Made by a program: the position numbers and the translations under genes. The notes beneath the pieces are model-generated. The model made no database searches and was not told the origin of the DNA. It worked only from the letters and a program-made list of their open reading frames with translations. From positions 910,554 through 974,553 of the forward strand of contig JAEQBH010000031.1 in NCBI GenBank assembly GCA_016808115.1: a stretch of DNA of 64,000 bases, written 5' to 3'. The DNA is from Tetrastigma voinierianum. Its lineage: Eukaryota > Streptophyta > Magnoliopsida > Vitales > Vitaceae. Of this stretch, positions 23,668 through 34,052 are shown in pieces. The number at the start of each line of letters is the position of its first letter. The first letter of the stretch is position 1.

Positions 23668-24500
23668 GCATTGATCGGGTGTATCCAAGCCTCACTATCC
23701 TCTAAGGGCACCCCGACTTGCTTGCATAGGTCGTAGATAAGGAAGGGGTGCTCGAGATTCATCTTCGCATCTTTGTTATAGGATTACATCCTACATAACA
23801 CCCTTATCAAAGGAATGTCCTGGATGATGGCATAGTTGAGCAAGGCCCTCTTAGCCATCACTTCACATGCATTAGTTGTCGGGATGAGACGCGATGTGAT
23901 GAAGTGATGCCATACCTTAGGAATGTAAGTAGGAGTGTTTGGCGCTTGGGGTGCCTGAGCGTGCCCTTCGAGTGAGTTTTCCACTCACCACCTTGGTTGG
24001 TCCCCGACATCCACAGGACCTCGGGATAGTTGGGATGCTCATGGAGCCTATCATATGCCTCAGGGTTAACTAGTTCTAGGTTATAGTATCAATTCATAGA
24101 CTTCGCACTGAAGTCTACCAACACTCCGTGCACCCGGACCCTTTTTAGTATGTGGGATGCGAGATTGGCGTAAAACTCTTGTACCACACTTGTGGCAGCT
24201 GGTATCGGAGGTTGGCAAAGTACCATCCATCCCTTGTTCGCAATGGTTTTGCGAAAGAAATCATCGAGGGTGTTGAAACTCCTTCTCCTTGATGAAGGAC
24301 CTATTCTTCGAGATGGGGCAGGATTTCTTGGCTGCTCTCGAAGCCAGCCATTTCTCATGATCGTAATCATGAGTTGGCTCTTCACTTGCCCGACTTCTTT
24401 TCAAGCTCAATTTTTCTTTTTGCTTGACATCGGGCACTTGATAGAGATAGGGATTGGATGATCATCTAGGCTTGAATCACTCTCTAGTTGGCCTCTTAGG
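23668..24500 (-). pseudogene. Element A third ORF, 5' part
   Basis: This is the minus-strand reading upstream of D. Recognisable blocks are QEFYANLASHILKRVRVHGV (about 24,130-24,190), FITSRLIPTTNACEVMAKRA (about 23,850-23,910), LLNYAIIQDIPL and HPFLIYDLCKQVGVPLED (about 23,700-23,755). The block order fits the plant transposon protein family Transposase_32 (name from memory), found in Athila/Tat-related elements downstream of pol. Biochemical function is not established. The frame shifts between 24,089 and 23,984 and again near 23,790. The reading runs directly to the TAATC site where D inserted and resumes at 19,105. Confidence 0.65.
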
Positions 24501-24902
24501 CCTCCTAACACTAGTGTGATGCATTTCGACTAAAGAGTCACTTGATAAAGTCTCGCCAAAACTCACTTAGGTAAAATATCGAACACCTAGTGTGCACTCC
24601 ATGAGACGGTGTTCGTGGCTCTATCCTATGGCTTCTATGATCACCAACCACTCCTAAGGTCCCTTCTCTAGCTCAAAAAACCCCAACTGACAATATAAGA
24701 TTTGAATGCGGACTAACTCACCCGAAAACTAGACCATGTGGAGTGTATCCAAATGAGAGTGGATCTTAGGGTTTTTAGATTTAGGAACGTTCTTAGGGCT
24801 TTGGAGAGTGCTAATGTCAGTTGGGACGAGGATGGGTGAAGGTTGGCTAGGGTACCTGTAAAAATCGAAGAGCACAATTAGAGTTCTTCAGGTTTTCGGG
24901 TG
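24501..24902 (-). other. Element A interior between dyad array and third ORF
   Basis: No gene motif is seen. On the minus strand TTTTTACAG then GTACCC near 24,855-24,875 looks like a splice acceptor, which raises the possibility of a spliced leader for the third ORF. This is inference only. Confidence 0.3.
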
Positions 24903-24929
24903 TTAGAAGAATGAACGTTCTTGTTCATA

Positions 24930-25210
24930 AAAACAAGGCAACGTCTCGACGTTCCGGCCAACGTCGCATTGTTCTAGAGAGTTAAAATTTCCAACGTTGC
25001 GACGTTCCAAAATGTCAGGTCTCCAACGTTGTGATGTTGAGATCCGATGTCGCGACATTCCAGAGGTCCTATTTTTTAATGTCATGATGTTGGGATCCAA
25101 CGTCGCAATGTTCCAGATGCTGCCATTTTCAACGTCACAGAGAGTCAAGATTTCATTTTTCCACAAAGTCGCGTCGTTAAGATCCAACATCGCGATGTTA
25201 CAGAGAAGAA
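24930..25210. repeat. CG-rich dyad array in element A interior
   Basis: About ten variants of the 14-base self-complementary word AACGTCGCGACGTT are spaced roughly every 20-40 bp. Examples are AACGTCTCGACGTT, AACGTTGCGACGTT, GATGTCGCGACATT and AACATCGCGATGTT. Variation is mostly C/T or G/A at CpG positions. The minus-strand open frame over this array (24,903-25,190) is a translation of the repeat. The same word occurs in both LTRs of A. Confidence 0.88.
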
Positions 25211-25620
25211 ACTCACTTTTTTGCTAAACACATTTTTAAGTTTAAGACCCTCCCCTTTTTTTTTTTTTTTTAGGTTACGATCATTTCAGGCTTCGGTTTT
25301 GGCTGCAGGGCTACCTCTTTGTGCCAACCCGATCTCGGAGCCTGAGAACTAAACAACACGCATAAGTTATGGTCTCTGAGAAAATTTTCATCACTAAAAT
25401 AAACAACATATGCTAAGTTAAACTAATGAATGAAAAACTTGAAAATGCTTGGGTTGCCTCCAAAGTAGCCCTTTGTTTAATGTCGTTAGCTCGACTTCCC
25501 TGAGATCTCAATGTTCCCCGAGACTACGGAATTTGCGGAACTTTATGTACTATTTTTGGTGTACTCAGATTTATGGCACCTTGCCACACTAGAAACTATA
25601 CTTTAATGCAGCTGTCGTTG
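25211..25620 (-). other. Element A post-integrase spacer
   Basis: It contains a run of T followed on the minus strand by GGGGAGGG (25,246-25,272), a second polypurine-like tract, and the conserved Athila/Tat phrase GGAGGCAACCCAAGC (minus, about 25,449-25,463) that follows integrase. No ORF. Confidence 0.6.
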
Positions 25621-26833
25621 TCGCGTGCTAAAGATCCGTTTTAAGTGCGTAATTTCCGCTCCTCCATATGGAAAAACCCGAGTCACAGTAAATGGTCCCA
25701 ACCACCTTGACTTTAATTTCCTTGGGAAGAGCTTGAGTCGGGAGTTAAATAAGAGGACCCGTTTACCCGACTCAAACTCTTTCCGTATAATATGCTTATC
25801 GTGCTAGGCTTTCGTCTTTTCTTTATATATCTTAGCGTTCTCATACGCCTCATTGCAGAACTCTTCTAATTCACTGAGTTATAGTATGCGTTTCTCGCCA
25901 ACCATCTTATATCCATATTCAGCGCCTGGTTATGACATGCTCTATGTTCGATTCCACACGAGCCAAGAGTGGCACGCCTTCCCAAACACTAGCCTGGATG
26001 GTGACATTCCCAATGGTGTCTTGAACATTGTTCTATATGCCCAGAGCACATCGTATCTTTTTATGATCTTTCTTGAATTATTGTGTAGTTTTCTCTAAGA
26101 TAGATTTGATTTCTCTATTTGACACTTCTGCTTGGCCATTAGTCTATGGGTGGTATGCAAGTGCGTCGATCTGCCGGTTTTTTCTTGACATGTTGTCGAC
26201 AGTTTGTTACATAAATGTGTACCCTCCGTCATAATCAATGCCCTTGGGGTTTGAGCTATGATTGAATATATGATTGTGGAGAAAGCTTGCTACCTTTGGT
26301 ATCATTAGTTCGGTAGAGTATGGCCTCCACACCCATTTAGAAGCGTAATCTCTGACGAGAATGTATAGGTTACTAAAAGATAATGGAAAGGAACCATGCA
26401 AATCCATCCCCGGATATCAAACGACTCACCTCACAAAATGGGTTGCGAGGCGACCATCTGGTTTCGATATGCTCCCCATTCTTTGGCACTTGCCACAGGT
26501 GGACACAAACATGTGTGCATCTTTGAATAAGGTGGGCTAATAGAATCCCGATTGAAGTACCTTCGAAGCTATTCTATTTCCCCTAAAGTGCCCTCCACAA
26601 GCTAGAGTGTGGCAATGACTTAGGATACTTTCCATTTCCTCCTCTAAGACACATCTTCTTATCACCTGATGGACACAATGCTTATACAAGATGGGCTCCT
26701 TCCAATAGTAGTGCTTCAACTGTGCGCAAAAATCTCTTCTTCTGCTGATAACTAAACTCTGGTAGGAGCACTCTTGCCACCAACTAGTTCCGCAAATCGA
26801 CAAACCAGGGTCTCTTGGCTCTTTGTTTTTCAA
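25621..26833 (-). pseudogene. Element A integrase remnant
   Basis: The minus-strand reading begins in the linker and HHCC region with KEPILYKHCVHQVIRRCVLE, CHTLACGGHFRGNRIASKVL and QSGFY (26,537-26,700). The catalytic core follows as LYILVRDYASKWVW (about 26,330-26,375). Then come FGKACHSWLV, RNEAYENAKIY-like and HDKHIIRKEFESGKRVLLFN (about 25,765-25,860), and FPRKLKSRWLGPFTVTRVFP (about 25,680-25,740) at the carboxyl end. These are strong Athila integrase landmarks. The enzyme would insert the element into DNA. At least five frame changes and stops prevent function. Confidence 0.85.
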
Positions 26834-28262
26834 TCACAGAGTTGTTCGTGAAAATCATCGTGATCTAAGAAATTTCTTTACTCGACCACTTCCCGATCGT
26901 GAGAAGCTAGTCGGCTGCTAGATTTTCCAATCCTTTGTATCTTTAATTTCTAGGTCAAACTTACGTAGGCATTAACACCCGCCTTATCGAGTCTCGATTT
27001 CATGTCCTTTTTAGTCATCGGGTACTTTATAAATGAATGGTGGTGTGCACTATTTACCACATTACCAATCAAGTATGGCCGAACTTGTCAAGCCTTGACC
27101 ACAATGTGAAAGTTCTTTTCAATTGTTGCATAGTTTAGTTGCACATTATTGACGTCAGAGCTCACACATAATAGATAACTGAAATGTTTTCCTTTTGCCT
27201 AGTCTGCCTGTTGCACCAGTCACTTGCATTACACATTGGATTCGAAGAAGTGCGGTCGATTGCTACTACAATAGGTATTGATACCGAAGTTTCTCTTTTT
27301 AGAAACAGGCAGCTTTGGCATTGATCATCGAACTGAAGGCGCTCCTTGAGCAAGCGGTCGACGGGGCTTACCTATTTTGGAGAAATCCTTTATGAATCTC
27401 TGTAAGAATCCGGCGTGGCTAAGCGCCGATTCATCTCGAAGGTGGAGGTGCTAGCTTCTCTATTGTTTAATCTTGGCTTTATCTACCTCAGTTCCTCTTT
27501 ACGAGATCAGTTACCCCGTCTGATGCGCTTCCTTCACGGCTGGTGACATTTTTCTAGTTGGCTAGGTTAGTTTCCTCATCTTATCGATGTGCAAATGCCA
27601 GTTCTCCATACAATTATCCGCGAGTTTCCCTAGCATGAAATCATCCATGAATACTTCAATTGGTCTGCTGACCATATGCAGGAATATGAATTATCATGCA
27701 ACGGCCCAAAAGCGTGCCAGTCATTACATAACCCGAAGGCGTTTTCTTAAAAGCAAACGTACCATATGGGCACGTAAATGTTGTTTTATCTTGGTCTTCC
27801 AGTGATATAGTGATCTGATTATAACTTCGAATACGTCAACGATAATACTCATGCCACACTAGCCGTCACAGCATACGATCCAGGAATGGAAGTGGGTAAT
27901 GATCTTTTCTGGTTACCTTATTTAATTTCTGGTAGTCTATGCAGATTCTCCATGTTGTAACTGTCCGAGAAGGTAGTAGTGCGTTATTCTCGGTCCTAAT
28001 CACTATGGTCCCTCCCTTTTTTGGGATAACCTATATTGGGCTTACCCACGAACTGTCTAAGATGGGGTAGATCCCTCATGCATCTAACCACTTCAATACC
28101 TCTTTTCTTACCACTTCCCTCATTATTGGGTTGAGTCTCCTCTGACCATCCATTGAAGGTTTTTGCCCATCCTCTAATAGGATCACAGTGCGTACGAGGA
28201 GGGGTGGATCCTTTCAATCGGTAGAGACCACCAGGTGCATCCTTGTGATCTCGAAGCACTCT
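26834..28262 (-). pseudogene. Element A reverse transcriptase-RNase H remnant
   Basis: The open stretch 28,259-27,996 holds the RT fingers entry with GKKRGIEVVRCMRDLPHLRQ and PNIGYPKKGRDHS, equivalent to the family VVPKKGGTTV region. Broken palm and thumb pieces follow: WMISC (about 27,630-27,650) marks the place of FMDDF, SQLEKCH lies near 27,585, and LKERLQFDDQCQ lies near 27,320-27,355 in the RNase H entry. Then VVAIDRTSSNPMCNASDW lies at 27,215-27,270, where the family has a CDASD motif. The region is heavily frameshifted. It would replicate the element genome if intact. Confidence 0.75.
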
Positions 28263-28850
28263 CGAAAGCTTATGCCTTCCCTCTTTATCAGAGCTGTCTT
28301 CCTGTCACGATAAGGTCAAGGATCTGAACCCTTTACCCACTCAATCTTTCAGGGAGTGGCTGATGCATGTTGATCAGCTCAATAATGAAAAATCTTTAAA
28401 AAGGTGGTGTTCTAACAAACTCCTACTTTCTTTTGTTCGAACTGGAAGGAGTCCGTCCACTTCACATACTCTTGACCTCTTCCTTGGTTCCTCCCTTGGC
28501 ATTCTACCTGAGGCTGGCGCCTCAGAGATTCGGTCAGACCACTTTGTTTGAGCATGATAGCCTCTCTTACCTCTATCGCCAAAACATGTCGCTCTCCTTT
28601 GGATGCCTCACAGCATTAGATACCACTAAATCGACCTCGTCATCCTGCATCTTAGTTTTAGATCTCCCTTTTGAACATCGATCCCTTAGCCTTTTGGTTG
28701 CTGAAATGTGCGATTATGATGGGTATCTCTTTATTTTCCTCCATGTACATCTTTATGAAATGGTTGGGAAGATAAACTTGTACACCTTCTTAGCACATCT
28801 TCTATCCTCCCAGGTATTCTTTCAATGATCCATCGCATTTGTAGGGTGAT
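28263..28850 (-). other. Element A protease-RT spacer
   Basis: The minus-strand frames are short and acidic/basic mixed, with no named motif. Position alone assigns it to the Athila polyprotein. Plus-strand open frames at 28,363-28,828 are shadows. Confidence 0.45.
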
Positions 28851-29536
28851 CGTAGTAGGTCTAGCTTTACCTACCTAACCTTACAAATGGATAACGGCAG
28901 GGTTAATCACCGACTTCGAGTCACATAGAGCTCTCTCGAAGATCCCGAGTTCCCATGCTGAGGATTGTGAAGCTGCACAGATCAGCCCGATACATGCTTG
29001 AATTTCCTTTGAAGTATATGCTTGCACTCCTCGATAAGATTCATTGTCTCAAATTATGATAACCTTTTTTTCCAGATAGTATATCTCATGAATTTGACAT
29101 AGCTAGGCATCTGTTCTAATGCATCTGCGAATGGGATGTTGATATGCAGTTTCTTAAACACTTCCATGAATTTGGTAAACTGCTTATTCAGTTTATTCTT
29201 CCTCAACTGCTGGGGATATGGGACTGGTGTAGAGGGTTTAGCTACTCTTCCCATTTACCGGTCTCTTTATACTCATCCCGATCTCTCTCTTGGCTTTTCC
29301 TCTTGGGGTTGCTCCTTGCATTTGATCTTTTAGAAATTTGGCGGTCATTACCACGAGTTCCTCTTCTCTCATTATTACTAGTGGTTTGCCCTCGTAGCAG
29401 CTAGCTTTCTCTTATTCTTAACGTGATAGCCTTAACATGTTCCTTACCTTCACCCCTTGGGTTTATCTCCGAATTGGCAACCTTGAACCTTACTGTATTT
29501 CAGTCAAGATTGGACATTTGGCGAATTTGCCTTATC
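28851..29536 (-). pseudogene. Element A gag tail and aspartic protease remnant
   Basis: On the minus strand 29,254-29,054 is open and reads YPQQLRKNKLNKQFTKFMEV then FKKLHINIPFADALEQMPSY and VKFMRYTIWKKR. This is the highly conserved Athila block just before the protease. Upstream are ITLR and EREELVV (gag TLRSGRE-like motif, near 29,430-29,340). Downstream ERALCDSKSVIN (about 28,920-28,955) corresponds to the protease KALCDLGASIN active-site stretch, with LGA altered. Gag would coat element RNA and the protease would cut the polyprotein. The active site appears lost. The segment ends at the C insertion. Confidence 0.85.
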
Positions 29537-29541
29537 GAGTT

Positions 29542-30838
29542 TCGATTAGTGCCAAAGTGTATTTTGAACCCCATTTATTATAGGTTTTGAGTGCTTTGTA
29601 TATAATCATCTAATCTTGAATTATATTAAGATTATATGTCTCTTGAGTGCATTTGTATTGTAGTTTTTACAGAGATAATCGGGCTAAATTTATCAAGTCC
29701 AATTCAAACAAAGAAGAACTCGAGTTAAACCTTTCATCGTTCTTGATTAGATCGGAAAAGAAGAGCAAAATGTGAAAGAAAAATGGAGCGCGGGAATGCT
29801 TTGCCCGCGACAAGCATTCACCATCATGCGCTGTTCATCCTGGCACTTGGATTCTAACTTTTGGCCAGTACCTTTGTTTGCATTTTTTTGGTTTCTTCCA
29901 TTTATCCCTTGTAATAGCTTTTGGTTTTGGTTTTTGTAACTTCCCTTGCTACGGCGGTATATAGTTTGGAGTCGAGTGCGTAAAATCGATCGATCAATCA
30001 ACTCCTGCAATAAATTTTTCGGGAGAAGCTTTCAGCTCTCCCGTTTCTGCTCTTCTCTACTTCCTTTTCCCTCATTTTCTTGGCACTTTACGGGCAGCCC
30101 AGACACCTGCCCTCAGGATATTATTTCGGAGAATGGCGATGCGACCGTTCCTCCTTGACGGAAGAAGCTGGCGCGAGGATCTGGAGGCTACTGGGGTCCC
30201 ATGTGCCTGCCTTGGTAGTCAACTACTTAGTCACATGTTCTCGCTTTTAATTGGTGTAGATCTCTTCGATTCATGTTGAATGGTCGATTACTTGAAGTAA
30301 TCTTTTAGTGCTCACTTGATGCTTATTACTAGATCTCGTGATGTTCATTAGTTCATCATTTATTACCCATTGTAATGTAGGTCGAGGAGACTCGTTTGAA
30401 GCGGCCCGAGAACATAAATGGCTAGTGAATGCCATTTCCAACGGAGATAATTATTTTGGAGTTAGGTTTTATAACTAAATGAAAGATCCCGGTTCGGGAG
30501 ATGGCCCAATAGGTCATCCTCCTTAGCAAGGAGGAAATGACCCTAGGACCTCGGTGACTGTAGAACTGTCTGATGGCAGCCAGTTGAAGGGATTATTTTA
30601 TTTTTTCTTATTTTAATTTCAGCTTTGTGAAACTGACCCGACCACCGCTATTTTACAAAACCTTAAAATCCAAATTGAAATTTACCATTTTTTGAATCAC
30701 TGCAAATCATTTGTACGAAGAAAACACATCCATGTGTTCGACCCTAGAATCGCTATATTGCAGTAGCTTTGCTACGGTAGTAGGAGGAATTTAGGATATA
30801 AATTTTGTTGATTTCGGATCACCTATGTAGCGCAGTCA
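29542..30838 (+). repeat. Element C 5' LTR
   Basis: It starts with TCGATTAGTGCC, which reads as TGATTAGTG with one inserted C, and ends TAGCGCAGTCA. It aligns with 34,053-35,291 through blocks such as TTTATTATAGGTTT, GAGTGCTTTGT, GGCACTTTACGGGC, TTCATGTTGAATGGTCGA and GGATATAAATTTTGTTGAT. The first half is the most rearranged. Confidence 0.82.
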
Positions 30839-30840
30839 AA

Positions 30841-30858
30841 TGGCGCGGAATTGGGGAT
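30841..30858 (+). other. Element C primer binding site (tRNA-Asp type)
   Basis: It reads TGGCGCGGAATTGGGGAT, two bases after the LTR. It matches the Athila tRNA-Asp site at TGGCGC and GGGGA and is altered between them. Confidence 0.65.
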
Positions 30859-32301
30859 GGTGCACCTAAGTGCAATTGATGAGCAGTTGAACACTTGTGA
30901 TCCTCATGCAAGATGGTGAATTTTCTTTTATTTTTACGTTTACCAATTTCTGTTTGTCAATTTGCTTCTCGGTTTATTTATTTTAGTTCCGCATTACCCT
31001 TTTGGGTAGAATTGTTTATCTTCTTTTCCTTGTTTTGTGTTTTCTACGTTGCGACAGTGCGGGGAGTACATTTTCCAGTGGATTAGAAATCCAGAAGGCA
31101 GGCTACTCACTGTATTGCATACATGTCAATGAGGGATTATAGAAACCTCCCATGGCAGAATCAGCAGCAGTGGAGAGAAATCGAACCCTTATAGATCGTA
31201 AGGGACTATAGGGACCCGATGGATGAGTGCACCCTTCTACTGCTGTTCCCCCGACATGCGCCTCTACTTCTCCACATTTTACCTCGGCTCTCGGCCACCA
31301 CAATCACCACCGAGTTAATTTCTCGAGTTCAGGCAAGCAATCTTGAGCTTGAGCAAACTAGTGGATAATTTCGCTAGAGAGGCAGAGGGTAGTAGATATC
31401 AGGCTTGATAAGGAAATTGACATTGTGGAGAACTCTGGACGAAATTAAGATGGGCCCAAGTGAAATGGATAAGAAATTTGACAACACACGAAGTGGAATT
31501 GATCGTAAATCGACCTTTGCAAACATCAATTTCAAAGCTTGCCCCAGCAAAGTATTCATCAAGGAAAGAAAATCTAGAGTGCACGAGTGACACCATGGTA
31601 GGAATGATCTCTGGCGGTTCTGAAGGCCTAGTAGAAAATTTTGAATCCTCGAGACATTGAGTGCTTATTTGTTTTTATGGGAGAAAGAAGGAAGCAATCC
31701 CATTATTCTTGGCCCGAGAGTAGTGGAAGAACACGAGAGAACTGATTTTACTTGCCCCCTCTTGACTCGGTCGCAAAGCGCCTTCACACGCATCATGATC
31801 GACCCCAAAGAAACTCCACGCTCTTTGACTAAGGTCATCCCGTCTCATTTGCCTATACCGCAAAGCTTTAGGAAGTTGGTGGCCCGCTACTTCGAATTTT
31901 GCCACTACATGAAGAAATTAGCGGTACACTCACCTTTGCGTGGCATCGTCTGGATGGATTCGGGTCTTTGGATTGGACATGGAGCACACGGACCTCGACA
32001 TTCTACAGCTCAACGGTTCAATGACCACGAAGGCTTAAGAAGGAATTATTTTGGAATCGATCTCCCAGCTTTTTGTTTCTGTTTTATTTTATTTTATTTT
32101 ATTTTGATTTATTCAATTTTTCTTTTTAGATTTCCTCTAATTTTTATTTAATATTTGTTTTTAGATTAATTTTCATTTTTCTGCATTTTTTAAAATTTTC
32201 TTGTGTTTATTTTTGCAGGTTTTTGGAGCAGAAGGCAAAAATACAAGAATTTCAGATCTTGAGAATTCGCAGTACCTTGTGTGCAAGTTTATAACTGAGA
32301 A

Positions 32302-32375
32302 ATTTCACGGGTTGCGAAATTTCACGGGTTCTGAAATTTCACAACTTTACACTTATTCAGGTTGTGAAATTGATT
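32302..32375. repeat. GAAATTTCAC short repeat
   Basis: Three near copies of GAAATTTCACGGGTT or GAAATTTCACAAC in tandem, with further relatives at 32,366 (GTGAAATT) and 32,547 (TGCGAAATTTCGTAG). The core GAAATTTC is self-complementary. Confidence 0.7.
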
Positions 32376-32405
32376 TTAATTATCTTGTGCACTATTTTGT
32401 CTTTT

Positions 32406-32408
<3 letters not shown>

Positions 32409-32460
<52 letters not shown>
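32409..32460. repeat. TA dinucleotide microsatellite, 26 units
   Basis: An uninterrupted TA run of 52 bases inside element C, followed by poly-A/T tracts. The Ile/Tyr open frames across it are artefacts. Confidence 0.98.
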
Positions 32461-32463
<3 letters not shown>

Positions 32464-34052
32464 TTTAGTTTTTCAAAAAAAAAAGTTTTGTGTGTATTAT
32501 TATTTATTATTTTTTTATTTTTTTTATTAAAAAAAAAAAATTTGCAGTGCGAAATTTCGTAGCCCAATTTTGTTTCGCTCATAACGTTCTCATCTGAACT
32601 CTGTTTTAGGCGTTTTTGGTACCGTTGGAAATCTTAGGGAGTGTAGAATCCAAATATAGCCATAAAGAACACTTTGATATTATGAAAGGGCAATTTCAAA
32701 ATGCTCCAAAGCTAGTCACTTTTTCCTCTCTTTTCTTCTCCTAACTTGTTTATTTGAAGTCAACTTGAGTGAATAAGGTGTCGATAGAAAGATTGCAAAA
32801 GTCTCCCAATCAGCAGTACATTTCATCAGGTAGCACTTCCTTTTCTAACTTTCCAATCAAGGCCCCATTTCGGACAATGCTTGTTGGTTGGGGAGAGTTA
32901 GTGAAAAAGTGGCATTTATTTATATTTTTGTTATTATTTTGGCTTGAAGCCCATTTTGTCATGTTTAGTGGCTTCTTGGTTTCCTTTTGTAAAGGCTGTT
33001 ATACTATACAACACTTTTCAAAAGTACCTATTTTTTTGTGAAGAGAAGAAGGTTTTTGTCTAACCTACAAGTTGGAAAATTGAAACTTTGTTTAATCCTG
33101 TTGATGTTAGATTGATGTCATGCCTAGTTGAGTGGATGATTAGTTGAATTCTTGTTGCTTCGACCTTTTTCTTCCACCTTTAGCTAACCACACACAGTGC
33201 ACATCGGTTTTCAACAATAGGTTGAAGAACTGCTTACCTCCTAAACTTTGCAAAACCTACCCTAGTTTCATTGACTACCTTTAATAGGTTAAGGACCCCC
33301 ATGAAAAGAAGGCCAATGTGTCTTCCAAAATAAAAAGAAGTGAAAAGAAAAGAAAGAAAGAAAATTCGCAGCGCTTGCCTTGAAACCCGAAGCACGATCA
33401 GAATTTATATGGCGAAAACGCTAAAGCCAGAGTACTAAGCGTTGGTTGGGAGCCAGACTTGAGTGCTCTCTGCGGGTGGATGGGTGGAGTTTAGCGAGTT
33501 GTAGATCTTTGGAGTTTCAAAATCATTCGGTCAGGGGTGAAGCACGAAGAGTTAGTGGTCGAAATATCATATGATTTGGTGCCCTAGAGCGCTAGTGGTT
33601 AGAGTCATCGGTAGATACATTACATGGACTTTGGTGGTCGATTCTCGGCATTGCACCTATGACACAAAAAGTTGTGGAATAAGAGTGGGTCCTGATCTGT
33701 TTAGGTTGGTTAGTGTCTGAAGTGGCGGTTGCTTGGATTTGAGGGGAGGAAGTGCGGTTGCCGGTTGTGTTGAGAATGATTAAACAAACACTTGGAGTTT
33801 TGGTGGAAGTCTACGGTTGATTCACGAAGGGAAGCTCTTTGATACTCAATTTTGTATGGCATTCATTCTCGAGATAGTTATTGAGCAAGACTTTGATGAT
33901 TCTTAGGGTTAGGCATTACTCATTCCACGACCTTTTTGAAATCACAATTTTATAAGCATTATTTTGTTGTGCTCGTTTGTAAAGTAATGCTCTCTATTTC
34001 TTTCTTTCTTTCATTGCTAGGAATCCCAGCAATGTGTAGGTTAGAGAATTAA

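Larger units (their letters stand above)
30859..34052 (+). other. Element C interior, no recognised protein
   Basis: The longest plus-strand open frame, 31,657-32,151 (164 codons), has a plausible amino part (IPSHLPIPQSFRKLVARYFE) and a hydrophobic Phe/Ile-rich end that looks like translated T-rich DNA. It matches no domain I know and could be a relic gag or chance. The segment 32,083-32,105 is TTTTA-rich, 32,302-32,375 repeats GAAATTTCAC, and 32,409-32,460 is a TA microsatellite. 33,330-33,360 is purine-rich. The segment just before the 3' LTR (33,990-34,050) lacks a clear polypurine tract. Confidence 0.5.

Noticed and set aside
24903..25190. 95-codon minus-strand frame with repeated RRDV/CDV words
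   Set aside because: It is the translation of the CG dyad array, not a recognised protein.
25246..25272. Right-hand LTR border of a separate minus-strand element after a GGGGAGGG tract
   Set aside because: No TG terminus follows, and the reading continues through the dyad array into the third ORF and on to the real polypurine tract at 5,687.
32201..32582. Open frames on both strands ending in long Ile-Tyr runs
   Set aside because: They are produced by the 26-unit TA microsatellite.
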